16,653 nt of DNA from assembly GCF_947254915.1 (NCBI RefSeq), contig NZ_CAMYEZ010000033.1:1-16653 (forward strand), written 5' to 3'. The DNA comes from an uncultured Porphyromonas sp. (GTDB lineage: Bacteria > Bacteroidota > Bacteroidia > Bacteroidales > Porphyromonadaceae). Below the pieces are notes generated by a model. That model was not told where the DNA came from and did not search any database. It saw only the letters and a program-made list of their open reading frames with translations. Both the position numbers and the translations under genes were made by a program. The first letter of the stretch is position 1, and the number at the start of each line of letters is the position of its first letter. Positions 7,558 to 14,025 of this stretch are shown here, in pieces.

Positions 7558-9774
7558 ATGAATAGCACATTGCGTCACTACGCTCTATGGCTCTTCGGAG
7601 CTCTTACGCTAACGCTCACACCACTCCTACAGGGACAGACGAAGCAACCGCTAGACCTGGAGACTGTCACATCAGGGGGCAAGCGCTTTTGGTCAGACTT
7701 CTACCCGCAGCCCGTCTACGGACTCACGTGGCTACAGAGTGGCTACACCTATACGGTAGCAGGCGGCGACTACAAGAGCCTACGGATCTACACCCCCACG
7801 AGAGCACAGGAGCAGACCGTCCTCACGCAGGGCGAGCTCGTACAGCTTCTCAAGCCTTACGATGATACTGACAAGCTTAATCCGCTGGTAGCTTACGCTT
7901 TCACTCCGCAGTGCCACTACCTAGAGGTGGAGCTGTCCAAGGGCCTTTACTTAATAGATGTAGAGCAAAAGCTAATCGTCGGATACTTCGCCACTGGTGA
8001 CACCGAAAAGCGCGCTTCGCTCCTCAGCCCTAACGAACGCAACCTAGCGGTCAAGAGCGAGGAGGGTACACTCCTTATATATACGCTACAGCCCGCCGGG
8101 AGCAAACCTCAGGCTCCTACGCTAGTCGCTACGGACGAGGCGGAGGCTGCAGTCGTCTATGGCGAGTCCGTTCACCAGAACGAGTTCGGCATTGACGGTG
8201 GACTCTTCTGGAGTCCAGACAGTCGCCAGCTGGCTTTCTACCGTATGGATCAGTCGATGGTCGCACCTTATCCCATCGTTGACATGACACCCCACAAGGC
8301 GGTCGTCCAGCCCGTTCGCTACCCGATGGCGGGGTCTCCTTCGCACCATGTGACGCTAGGAGTCTTTCATATAGAGAACCAGCAGACCACTTACCTAGAG
8401 ACTGGTGGCGACCCCGAGCATTACCTGACCAATGTGGCGTGGCACCCCAACAGCCAGAAGGTTTACATAGCCGAGCTGAATAGAGGTCAGGACCATCTCT
8501 TCCTCAACGGCTACGATGCCCAGACGGGAGCGCGCACCGAGACGCTCTTTGAGGAGACCGATGCGCACTATGTTGAGCCTCAGCGCCCGATGATGTTTGT
8601 CCCTGGGAGCCGAGGCGAGCAGTTCGTCTGGGAGTCCCGTCGTGAGGGCTATCACCAGCTCTATCTCTATAGTAGCACGGGCAAGCTCATTCGCAAGCTC
8701 ACTGATATGGAGGGTGAGATCACTGACATCTACGGCTTCGACCCCAAGGGCGAGCGCATATACTTCCAGGCCGCTTACCCCTCACCGCTTGAAAGACACA
8801 TCTTCGTCAGCGAACTCAAGCGAGGACGTACCATACAGCTAAGCAAGGTAGCTGGCACGCACGAAGCTACCTTTAGTCCCGACAAGCAGTACTATATAGA
8901 CCAGCTGCAGAGCGCCACCATCGCTCGCTCTGTCATGCTCCATGACTGCAACGGTCTACAGCTACGTCTCATACACCAGGCGCCTGATCCCTGGCGCAAG
9001 CTGGATATGCCAAATATTACCGTCGGCACGCTCCTAGCAGCTGATGGCAAGACCGAGCTTTACTACCGACTCATCACACCATCTAATCTTGACGAGATGA
9101 AGGAGTACCCCGCCATCGTCTACGTCTACGGTGGTCCGCACGCTCAGCTCGTCACGAATACGCCACAGTGGGGCGCTTCGGGCTGGGATCTGTATATGGC
9201 ACAGCAGGGGTACATCATCTTCACGGTGGATAGTCGTGGTAGCGCTCAGCGAGGCGCCGCCTTTGAGCAGGTTATCCATCGTCAGGTCGGTACCGCTGAG
9301 ATGGCCGATCAGATGAAGGGCGTTGAGTACCTTCAGAGCCTCCCCTATGTCGATCGCAATCGCATCGGCGTGTACGGCTGGAGCTTTGGGGGCTTTATGA
9401 CTACCAACCTCATGCTTACCCATCCCGAGACCTTTAAGGTCGGTGTCGCTGGCGGGCCCGTTATGGACTGGTCTCGCTACGAGATCATGTATGGCGAGCG
9501 CTACAATGACGCTCCCCAGGACAATCCTGATGGCTACCAGCGCAATAACCTCATCGAGCGTGCCAAAGATCTCAAGGGGCGTCTCCTCCTCATCCACGGC
9601 ACCTCCGACAATGTCGTCGTATGGCAGCACGCCCAGGCCTTTGTCAAGGCATGTGTAGATGCACAGACCTACCCCGACCTCTACTACTACCCAGGCCACA
9701 AGCACAACGTCATCGGACCCGACCGTGTGCACCTCAACCATATCATAACACGTTACTTCCAGGAACACTTATGA
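7558..9774 (+). CDS. ptpA: Prolyl tripeptidyl peptidase (S9 family), exported
   Basis: Serine peptidase that removes Xaa-Xaa-Pro tripeptides from the free N-terminus of peptides. It belongs to the set of exported exopeptidases that asaccharolytic Porphyromonas use to feed on protein. The 738-residue product starts with a signal peptide (residues about 1-27, hydrophobic core LWLFGALTLTLTPLL). A beta-propeller domain follows, then an alpha/beta-hydrolase domain. The catalytic triad is Ser609 (GWSFGG), Asp684 and His716 (GHKHN). The amino-end-binding residues are Glu209 in VHQNEFG and Glu642 in RYEIMYG. From memory, P. gingivalis PtpA uses Ser603, Asp678, His710, Glu205 and Glu636, so four of five are offset by exactly 6. 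A single Glu in the 209 motif, rather than the Glu-Glu pair of dipeptidyl peptidase IV, argues for PtpA over DPP IV. The purD start overlaps its stop. Confidence 0.93.
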   Translation: MNSTLRHYALWLFGALTLTLTPLLQGQTKQPLDLETVTSGGKRFWSDFYPQPVYGLTWLQSGYTYTVAGGDYKSLRIYTPTRAQEQTVLTQGELVQLLKPYDDTDKLNPLVAYAFTPQCHYLEVELSKGLYLIDVEQKLIVGYFATGDTEKRASLLSPNERNLAVKSEEGTLLIYTLQPAGSKPQAPTLVATDEAEAAVVYGESVHQNEFGIDGGLFWSPDSRQLAFYRMDQSMVAPYPIVDMTPHKAVVQPVRYPMAGSPSHHVTLGVFHIENQQTTYLETGGDPEHYLTNVAWHPNSQKVYIAELNRGQDHLFLNGYDAQTGARTETLFEETDAHYVEPQRPMMFVPGSRGEQFVWESRREGYHQLYLYSSTGKLIRKLTDMEGEITDIYGFDPKGERIYFQAAYPSPLERHIFVSELKRGRTIQLSKVAGTHEATFSPDKQYYIDQLQSATIARSVMLHDCNGLQLRLIHQAPDPWRKLDMPNITVGTLLAADGKTELYYRLITPSNLDEMKEYPAIVYVYGGPHAQLVTNTPQWGASGWDLYMAQQGYIIFTVDSRGSAQRGAAFEQVIHRQVGTAEMADQMKGVEYLQSLPYVDRNRIGVYGWSFGGFMTTNLMLTHPETFKVGVAGGPVMDWSRYEIMYGERYNDAPQDNPDGYQRNNLIERAKDLKGRLLLIHGTSDNVVVWQHAQAFVKACVDAQTYPDLYYYPGHKHNVIGPDRVHLNHIITRYFQEHL

Positions 9775-11144
9775 GCCTTATCTATCCCAACACAAAGCAA
9801 GACGAAAAGAAGTCTACAGACGCTGAATTTATGAAGTTCGCTAAGATTGAAATGGTGAAAGCTCCTCAGACTGTCCTCCTCCTCGGCAGCGGTGGGCGTG
9901 AGTGCGCCATGGCAGCTGCCATAGCTGAGAGCAAGCTACTCAGGAAGTTGTACATAGCTCCAGGCAATGCGGGGACTGCTACTTACGGGACCAACGTCCC
10001 TGACCTCAATCCCGCCAAGCATGAGGCGGTCAGCCAGTTCATCGCCACCCACGGGGTCACCCTCCTCGTCTGTGGACCCGAGGCTCCGCTCGTCGATGGG
10101 CTCGTCGACTACCTGCAGGAGGACGCACGCCATCCCGACCTGCTCATCATCGGTCCCGACAAGGCTGGAGCCCACCTAGAGGGTAGCAAGGAGTACAGCA
10201 AGGAGTTTATGCGTCGCCACGGCGTACCGACAGCTAGCTACGAAACCTTCGGTCCTCAAGACATTGAGGAAGCTGAGGAGTTCCTTGATCAACTCTCCGC
10301 TCCCTTTGTACTCAAGGCCGACGGTCTAGCAGCCGGCAAGGGAGTCCTCATCTGCCAAGACCGTGAGGAGGCGGAGCAGGGACTAGGTCAACTCTTCAGC
10401 GGTATGTTTGGTAGTCGTGGTCAGCGCATCGTCATTGAGGAATTTCTCGAAGGCATCGAGTGCTCCGTCTTTGTAGCTACCGATGGCACCGACTACTGCG
10501 TCCTGCCCGTTGCCAAGGACTACAAGCGTGTCGGCGATGGTGACACAGGTCCCAATACAGGCGGTATGGGAGCCGTCAGTCCCGTTCCTTTTGCCGATGA
10601 AGCCTTCATGCAGCGTGTTGAGGAGCGTGTCATTCGCCCCACGCTAGAGGGCTTGCAAGAGGAAGGCATACAGTACGTTGGCTTCCTCTTCATCGGACTG
10701 ATGAATGTCGCAGGCGATCCCTACGTCATCGAGTACAACTGCCGTCTAGGCGACCCCGAGACCGAGGTCGTACTGCCACGCATTGAGAGCGACTTCCTCG
10801 AGCTACTCATCGCCATGGCGACAGGTCAGGTAGCACAATACAACCTAGCGGTCTCTCCCGAGGTAGCCATGACGCTCGTCCTCGTCTCCAAGGGGTACCC
10901 TGGGCACTACGACAAGGGCTTCCCAATCCAGCTCCCAGAGCCAGTAGAGGGTATACGCATCTACCACTCAGGCACAGCGCTTGATGAAGAGGGACACATC
11001 GTCACCAATGGTGGACGCGTCCTCGCTATCACGGCACGAGCCACCACCATCCAGGAGGCTCAGAAGGCGTGCTATCGCACCGCCACGCAGACACTCTACG
11101 AGGGCAAGAACTACCGCCACGACATCGGCAACGACCTCTTGTAG
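9771..11144 (+). CDS. purD: Phosphoribosylamine-glycine ligase (GARS)
   Basis: ATP-grasp ligase that joins glycine to 5-phosphoribosylamine in the second step of purine synthesis, in the cytoplasm. Family landmarks are VLLLGSGGRE near the N-terminus, KADGLAAGKGV in the ATP-grasp domain, GPNTGGMGAVSP, and NCRLGDPETE with the metal-binding residues. The start at 9771 overlaps the ptpA stop as ATGA, suggesting translational coupling, and gives 457 residues. Internal ATGs at 9831 and 9852 would give 437 or 430 residues, closer to the usual 420-430, and the 27 extra residues of the long form look unconserved. The N-terminal motif reads GGREC instead of the common GGREH. No other pur genes are in the window. 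The function is certain; the start is not. Confidence 0.95.
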   Translation: MSLIYPNTKQDEKKSTDAEFMKFAKIEMVKAPQTVLLLGSGGRECAMAAAIAESKLLRKLYIAPGNAGTATYGTNVPDLNPAKHEAVSQFIATHGVTLLVCGPEAPLVDGLVDYLQEDARHPDLLIIGPDKAGAHLEGSKEYSKEFMRRHGVPTASYETFGPQDIEEAEEFLDQLSAPFVLKADGLAAGKGVLICQDREEAEQGLGQLFSGMFGSRGQRIVIEEFLEGIECSVFVATDGTDYCVLPVAKDYKRVGDGDTGPNTGGMGAVSPVPFADEAFMQRVEERVIRPTLEGLQEEGIQYVGFLFIGLMNVAGDPYVIEYNCRLGDPETEVVLPRIESDFLELLIAMATGQVAQYNLAVSPEVAMTLVLVSKGYPGHYDKGFPIQLPEPVEGIRIYHSGTALDEEGHIVTNGGRVLAITARATTIQEAQKACYRTATQTLYEGKNYRHDIGNDLL

Positions 11145-11178
11145 AGCCAGGAAGAACCAACCGTGACGTGTAGCCCTG

Positions 11179-11293
11179 TGTAGGGACGCACGGCTCGTGC
11201 GTCCGTCCCCGTTAAAACCACGACGCTGTAACCTTTGATACAACGAACGACGTAACTTTTGACACAACGGACGCACGACCGTGCGTCCCTACA
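11179..11293. repeat. MITE-like element with hairpin-forming inverted ends
   Basis: The left arm (11179-11206) and right arm (11267-11293) are inverted copies of one another, differing by about one inserted base. Each begins or ends with tgtagggacgcacgg or its complement. Each arm is also self-complementary (ggacgcacg paired with cgtgcgtcc), so each can form a hairpin alone. The core contains a diverged tandem repeat: gtaacctttgatacaacgaa near 11228 and gtaacttttgacacaacgga near 11252. The size, inverted ends and lack of an open frame fit a miniature inverted-repeat element. It lies just after purD and may also end transcription, which is inference. Confidence 0.75.
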
Positions 11294-11334
11294 ACCGTTA
11301 CTCGTCTCCCCTCTAACCTCTAATCCCCGCACTC

Positions 11335-11365
11335 TTGCACGACTCAAAATAAAGTTTTACCTTTG
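11335..11365 (+). promoter_or_regulatory. Canonical Bacteroidota promoter (TTG / TACCTTTG)
   Basis: TTG at 11335-11337 and TACCTTTG at 11358-11365 are separated by 20 nt. This matches the Bacteroidota vegetative promoter: a -33 TTG, a spacer of about 19-21 nt, and a -7 TAnnTTTG. Transcription would start near 11370-11373. It is the best promoter match in the window. It lies about 65 bp upstream of the only open frame nearby and 450 bp upstream of the next plausible gene, so its first product may be RNA. Confidence 0.7.
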
Positions 11366-11369
11366 TACA

Positions 11370-11621
11370 GGACATTACCTATCAGAGAATAGTTCCTCAA
11401 AAGAAAAGTAACTAACCGTAATTGCCTAGATGGCTCTGACAGCGTATAGTATTGATAGCTGTGGTACTATCTATAAGTATCGTACTACGAAGTCTCACCA
11501 CGACCGTCTTGCTACAGATCATCGTAGCGAGCCTAGCTCTCTGCACCACGCCACTACGCACATCTGTAGAGCCACCTCAGAGCTTCTCCACCGCCATATC
11601 TTACTGATAGGCAGCATGTTC
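11370..11621 (+). ncRNA. Candidate structured RNA or long structured leader
   Basis: Starting at the predicted transcription start, complementary segments nest. ggacat (11370-11375) pairs with atgttc (11616-11621), and cctatcag (11378-11385) pairs with ctgatagg (11604-11611). agatggct (11428-11435) pairs with agccacct (11570-11577) with one mismatch. A hairpin is possible at 11461-11488. ctacagat (11512-11519) pairs with atctgtag (11562-11569), enclosing cgtag/ctacg (11523-11527 with 11554-11558). The result is a closed multi-branched fold of about 250 nt. I cannot match it to tmRNA, RNase P RNA or SRP RNA. A 6S-like RNA or a cis-acting leader for the gene at 11818 is possible. No U-tract terminator is seen at its end. 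The pairings are read by eye; their significance is uncomputed. Confidence 0.4.
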
Positions 11622-11622
11622 G

Positions 11623-11634
11623 CCCCCCCCCCCC
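11623..11634. repeat. 12-C homopolymer tract
   Basis: Twelve consecutive C residues sit directly after the last helix of the RNA candidate. Such tracts change length by replication slippage and often mark phase-variable loci. The open frame from 11430 ends at 11651 with the present length; with 11 or 14 C it would run on to about 11799. That frame has no recognisable protein features, so the tract could instead alter the RNA or the spacing to the next gene. Confidence 0.7.
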
Positions 11635-11817
11635 GAAAATCGCACGTATAGACGCTCTATAGGCGACTACACAGGGGCAACCCATCATCCATATCACACG
11701 ACCCGCAGGCTGATGCCACCAGCGTCCGCCCCGATGGTCGTACCCTATTCGCTTGTGAAGAGCCACTCACTCCTCACAAGCCCTTCGTTGTATCCCTAGA
11801 CCAACACTCCCCACGCT

Positions 11818-12522
11818 ATGGCAATAACAATCACTAAAGTCGAAGACCTTGTCAAAAAAGCAGTCACAAATGATATGAAGAGACTTGCGCAAAAGGTAAA
11901 AGCCTCTGAGACAAAGCCTGTTGCTCCTCAGCGTCCTACTACCCCTCACGTTGTACGGGGGCCTCTACCAATGGGCGTCACCATAATACGTGATTGTGAT
12001 GATGACTGTTGGTCAGCAACTCCGCCCTCCCGATCAACATCTACGCCCGAACCGCAACCAACTGCACAGACAGAAGTTGTAGCTCAGGAGGACACACCCC
12101 TGACAGAGACTCCCCAAGCTGAGGCTCCCAGCGAGCCTATGGATCAGATAGACCAACCAAAGAGCCCAGAGACAAAGCCGAGCGAGAAAAAAGGAATACG
12201 GACCACTAGTCTACGGGACATATTCAAAAAGAAGAGCGAGACCTCCCAAAAGGAAGCATCACTAGAAGAGGCAGACACAGAAGAAGAGACAACTAAGGAA
12301 GAAAGTATTGTGGAAACAGCTGCACCACAACCGACCGCAGAGATAGACTCCACAGAAACAGATGTTGCAGAAGCTGCAACCATAGAGGTCTCAGCTCAGG
12401 CGGAGCCACCGACAAGCAAGAAGAAAAAAGGCAAGAAGCACCATAAGGCAAAGCATAAGGAGCATCGTAAGGATCGCACCGCACAGCCTATCGAGATACA
12501 CATTCACCTGCATCTGCCTTAA
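11818..12522 (+). CDS. Low-complexity hypothetical protein with His-alternating C-terminus
   Basis: A 234-residue protein of unknown family. Residues 1-30 are predicted helical (LVKKAVTNDMKRLAQKV). A short patch that looks conserved, PMGVTIIRDCDDDCW (51-65), contains two Cys spaced as CxxxC. Residues about 66-200 are Pro/Thr/Glu/Ser/Ala-rich and probably disordered, with an internal SLRDIFKKK segment that could be a docking helix. Residues 200-220 are a Lys/His-rich basic block. The protein ends in an alternating strand, IEIHIHLHLP (225-234). There is no signal peptide or membrane segment. Its GC and codon use are more AT-rich than purD upstream. The next gene, also low-complexity and charged, begins 55 nt later. 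Coding status is supported by length and consistent amino-acid bias; function is unknown. Confidence 0.7.
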   Translation: MAITITKVEDLVKKAVTNDMKRLAQKVKASETKPVAPQRPTTPHVVRGPLPMGVTIIRDCDDDCWSATPPSRSTSTPEPQPTAQTEVVAQEDTPLTETPQAEAPSEPMDQIDQPKSPETKPSEKKGIRTTSLRDIFKKKSETSQKEASLEEADTEEETTKEESIVETAAPQPTAEIDSTETDVAEAATIEVSAQAEPPTSKKKKGKKHHKAKHKEHRKDRTAQPIEIHIHLHLP

Positions 12523-12577
12523 CGCATCAAGAATCAATAACCTAATCAATACTAATCACAAACTAAAGAACAAGCTT

Positions 12578-12919
12578 ATGGACGATAAAAGTGCAATCGG
12601 ATCATTGCTACTAATCTTACTCACAGTAGGGTTCGTCATCTACGTAATCATCAAGACCTTGAAGAGGATTCACCGCTTCTTCAAGAGGTCTAGCTCTAAG
12701 CGTAAAGCCAAGAAGAAAAAGCGCGAGCAAGCAAGGCGCGCAAGGCAGGCTAAAAAGGAGCGTAAGCGCAAAGAGAGACGTCGCACTCGTCATGACGACG
12801 ACGATGATGATGACTACGATGATGATGACTACGATGATGACTACGAGATAGATGAGAGCGAGATGAGTGAGCAAGACCTGAAGGATGCTAAAGAGCTCGA
12901 AGATATCTGGGGCAAGTAG
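12578..12919 (+). CDS. Small membrane-anchored protein with basic block and poly-Asp/Tyr tail
   Basis: A 113-residue protein of unknown family. Residues about 7-25 form one transmembrane helix (IGSLLLILLTVGFVIYVII). A dense basic stretch at 28-71 (Lys/Arg with a few Gln/Ala) follows, which by the positive-inside rule should be cytoplasmic. Residues 73-89 are an Asp/Tyr run (DDDDDDDYDDDDYDDDY), and a short amphipathic acidic helix ends in EDIWGK. The sharp charge reversal could let the tail fold back on the basic block or bind a basic partner or metal. The gene lies between the disordered protein gene and the precursor candidate, with 55-nt and 162-nt gaps. Whether it belongs to the peptide locus is unclear. 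Confidence 0.72.
   Translation: MDDKSAIGSLLLILLTVGFVIYVIIKTLKRIHRFFKRSSSKRKAKKKKREQARRARQAKKERKRKERRRTRHDDDDDDDYDDDDYDDDYEIDESEMSEQDLKDAKELEDIWGK
12794..12846 (+). repeat. GAY/TAC codon microsatellite encoding Asp/Tyr run
   Basis: A stretch of GAC, GAT and TAC codons inside the small membrane-protein gene, with the unit gatgatgactac repeated with small losses. Triplet slippage here would lengthen or shorten the Asp/Tyr tail without breaking the frame. Confidence 0.6.
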
Positions 12920-13081
12920 TGCAATCAAGATGTCTTAGGGTTGACAGAGCTATTTAGTCAGGAAGCTATATCATCAGGTATGGCATGACGTAGCCCCTTC
13001 AGCCCAAGGACGAAGACCCATGGAGGAAGCCGAAAATCCAATCTAACAGAGTAGGCACTTAACTTAATTCATAATAACAAT

Positions 13082-13240
13082 ATGAACAAACTAATGAATG
13101 TGCTCTTCGGAGCAGAGATGCACGCCAGTGCAAAGGACATCCGTGGTAAGAAATCCAGCGGAGTGGAAGATATCGATGGCTACAACCACTGGAGATCTAC
13201 AAGACCTGAAGATACTTTTAACGACTATGGCCAGAACTAA
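13082..13240 (+). CDS. Candidate RiPP precursor peptide (52 aa)
   Basis: A short frame from ATG 13082 to TAA 13238-13240, too short for ordinary gene finding. The N-terminal half (MNKLMNVLFGAEMHASAKDI) could form an amphipathic leader helix. The C-terminal half is polar and rich in Gly, Asp, Glu, Ser, Thr and aromatics. If the core starts at Gly22 (GKKSSGVED), Glu29 or Asp30 sits at core position 8 or 9, the usual isopeptide acceptor positions of lasso peptides. Ser25 to Asp32 would also give an 8-residue ring. The usual Thr at leader position -2 is absent (Ile20), as is a YxxP leader motif. Residues 40-49 (TRPEDTFNDY) also recall Thr/Asp/Glu-rich cores joined by ATP-grasp enzymes. It lies just upstream of a strong hairpin and the modification genes. 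The precursor role is inferred from size, position and composition. Confidence 0.6.
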   Translation: MNKLMNVLFGAEMHASAKDIRGKKSSGVEDIDGYNHWRSTRPEDTFNDYGQN

Positions 13241-13256
13241 TCACAGATGAACCCTT

Positions 13257-13288
13257 AGGGCAGTTGTGGCTTCGGTCACAGCTGCCCT
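13257..13288 (+). terminator. UUCG-capped strong hairpin after the precursor
   Basis: AGGGCAGTTGTG (13257-13268) pairs with CACAGCTGCCCT (13277-13288) with one G-U wobble, topped by a further G-U pair and a C(UUCG)G tetraloop. The stem has about 14 pairs. It is followed by a moderately U-containing stretch rather than a clean U-tract. Placed 16 nt after the precursor stop and 29 nt before the membrane-protein gene, it could be a partial terminator or an mRNA-stabilising 3' end, allowing more precursor than enzyme mRNA. Confidence 0.75.
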
Positions 13289-13317
13289 ATCATCTTTATT
13301 CCTAAAGCAGTAAGAAT

Positions 13318-14025
13318 ATGAAGACTGAGGAAGAAATAAAGTCTCAAATCTACAGGGCAGCACTCGAGGTAGCACTAGACACCCGTAAGTTTGAGATAGG
13401 ACTATACTGGCAGCGTACGAGGTACTTCTTCGATGCATTTCTTGCTCTCGGAGGCTTTAGCTTGATCCTCACACTCCTAGGACTATGCGGTAAGGTGGAG
13501 CAAGATCTCATCTATACACTTCTGATCACTGTCGAATGCGTTGGAATTGTTGCCGCCTCTGCGTGGGTCTGCGCCAATAGGGGAAGTAAGTATTGGCAGG
13601 TAAACTGGGAGCAGTATGTAGATGTGCTCGGGGAGGACTTTATCGGACCGCTCTTTCAGCATCCCATAGATCCCAAGAAGAAAAAAAGATACTCTGTCAG
13701 TAATGTCAACCTCACACTCAGTCGGTACGTTCTCGGTGTTTGGCTTGCGATACTGGTGCTGACGATCGTAGCTTGGTGCTTCTCGTCTGAGTGTTCTCTC
13801 TGTAAGGAGTGGTCGAAGACTTGTCTCCTACTAATCTTCTCTGGTGTTGTGATAGTTGGATCTGCAATCGCCATCTGTTGTTTAAGGTGTTGCTGTATTG
13901 GAGGCAAAGATCAAGTCAAGAAAGAGAATGACGACAACTGCACAGCCATTGATAACTACCGCAAGACCGTCAAGGAGACCGCAAAGAAATTGTTTGAGGC
14001 ACAGGGACAGACGACGAAGCTATGA
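13318..14025 (+). CDS. Four-helix membrane protein, RipA-like
   Basis: A 235-residue integral membrane protein. Transmembrane segments are expected at about 37-57, 64-86, 137-156 and 167-190. The N-terminal segment ALEVALDTRKFEIGLYWQRT (15-34) just before the first helix resembles, as I remember it, the conserved opening of RipA-family octameric membrane proteins, named after a Francisella cytoplasmic membrane protein. The loop between helices 2 and 3 is long and holds a Lys-run (120-123). Cys residues cluster at 154-169 and in CCLRCCC at 187-193, which is unusual. The C-terminus is cytoplasmic and basic. The stop overlaps the next start as ATGA (14022-14025), tying it to the protease and cyclase genes. 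A role in export, membrane assembly of the enzymes or self-protection is inference. Confidence 0.8.
   Translation: MKTEEEIKSQIYRAALEVALDTRKFEIGLYWQRTRYFFDAFLALGGFSLILTLLGLCGKVEQDLIYTLLITVECVGIVAASAWVCANRGSKYWQVNWEQYVDVLGEDFIGPLFQHPIDPKKKKRYSVSNVNLTLSRYVLGVWLAILVLTIVAWCFSSECSLCKEWSKTCLLLIFSGVVIVGSAIAICCLRCCCIGGKDQVKKENDDNCTAIDNYRKTVKETAKKLFEAQGQTTKL

Larger units (their letters stand above)
11145..11817. other. 673-bp spacer with MITE-like repeat, promoter, folded RNA candidate and poly-C
   Basis: No convincing protein gene is present. In order, the spacer holds an inverted-repeat element (11179-11293), a canonical promoter (11335-11365), a segment with nested complementary helices (11370-11621) and a 12-C tract (11623-11634). 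About 180 bp without a recognisable signal then lead to the next gene. A 73-codon frame from ATG 11430 crosses the C-tract but lies inside the helices and has no protein-like pattern. Confidence 0.6.

Noticed and set aside
9034..9768. 244-codon open frame on the minus strand
   Set aside because: It lies wholly antisense to the conserved catalytic domain of ptpA, and its residues show no family motif.
9621..9770. Longer start for purD
   Set aside because: The extension would lie inside ptpA codons; starts at 9771 or 9852 fit the family length better.
7558..9774. Dipeptidyl peptidase IV as the name of the S9 peptidase
   Set aside because: The motif is VHQNEFG with a single Glu, and the Ser/Asp/His/Glu642 positions match P. 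gingivalis PtpA with a constant offset of 6, so prolyl tripeptidyl peptidase fits better.
11430..11651. 73-codon frame across the C-tract as a protein gene
   Set aside because: Its residues look random, it lies within paired RNA segments, and neither it nor its slipped extension to about 11799 shows a domain. Kept only as a slippage observation.
12941..12973. TTGACA-like promoter before the precursor
   Set aside because: The -10 partner is poor and the Bacteroidota -7 consensus is absent at the right distance, so I could not support a promoter.
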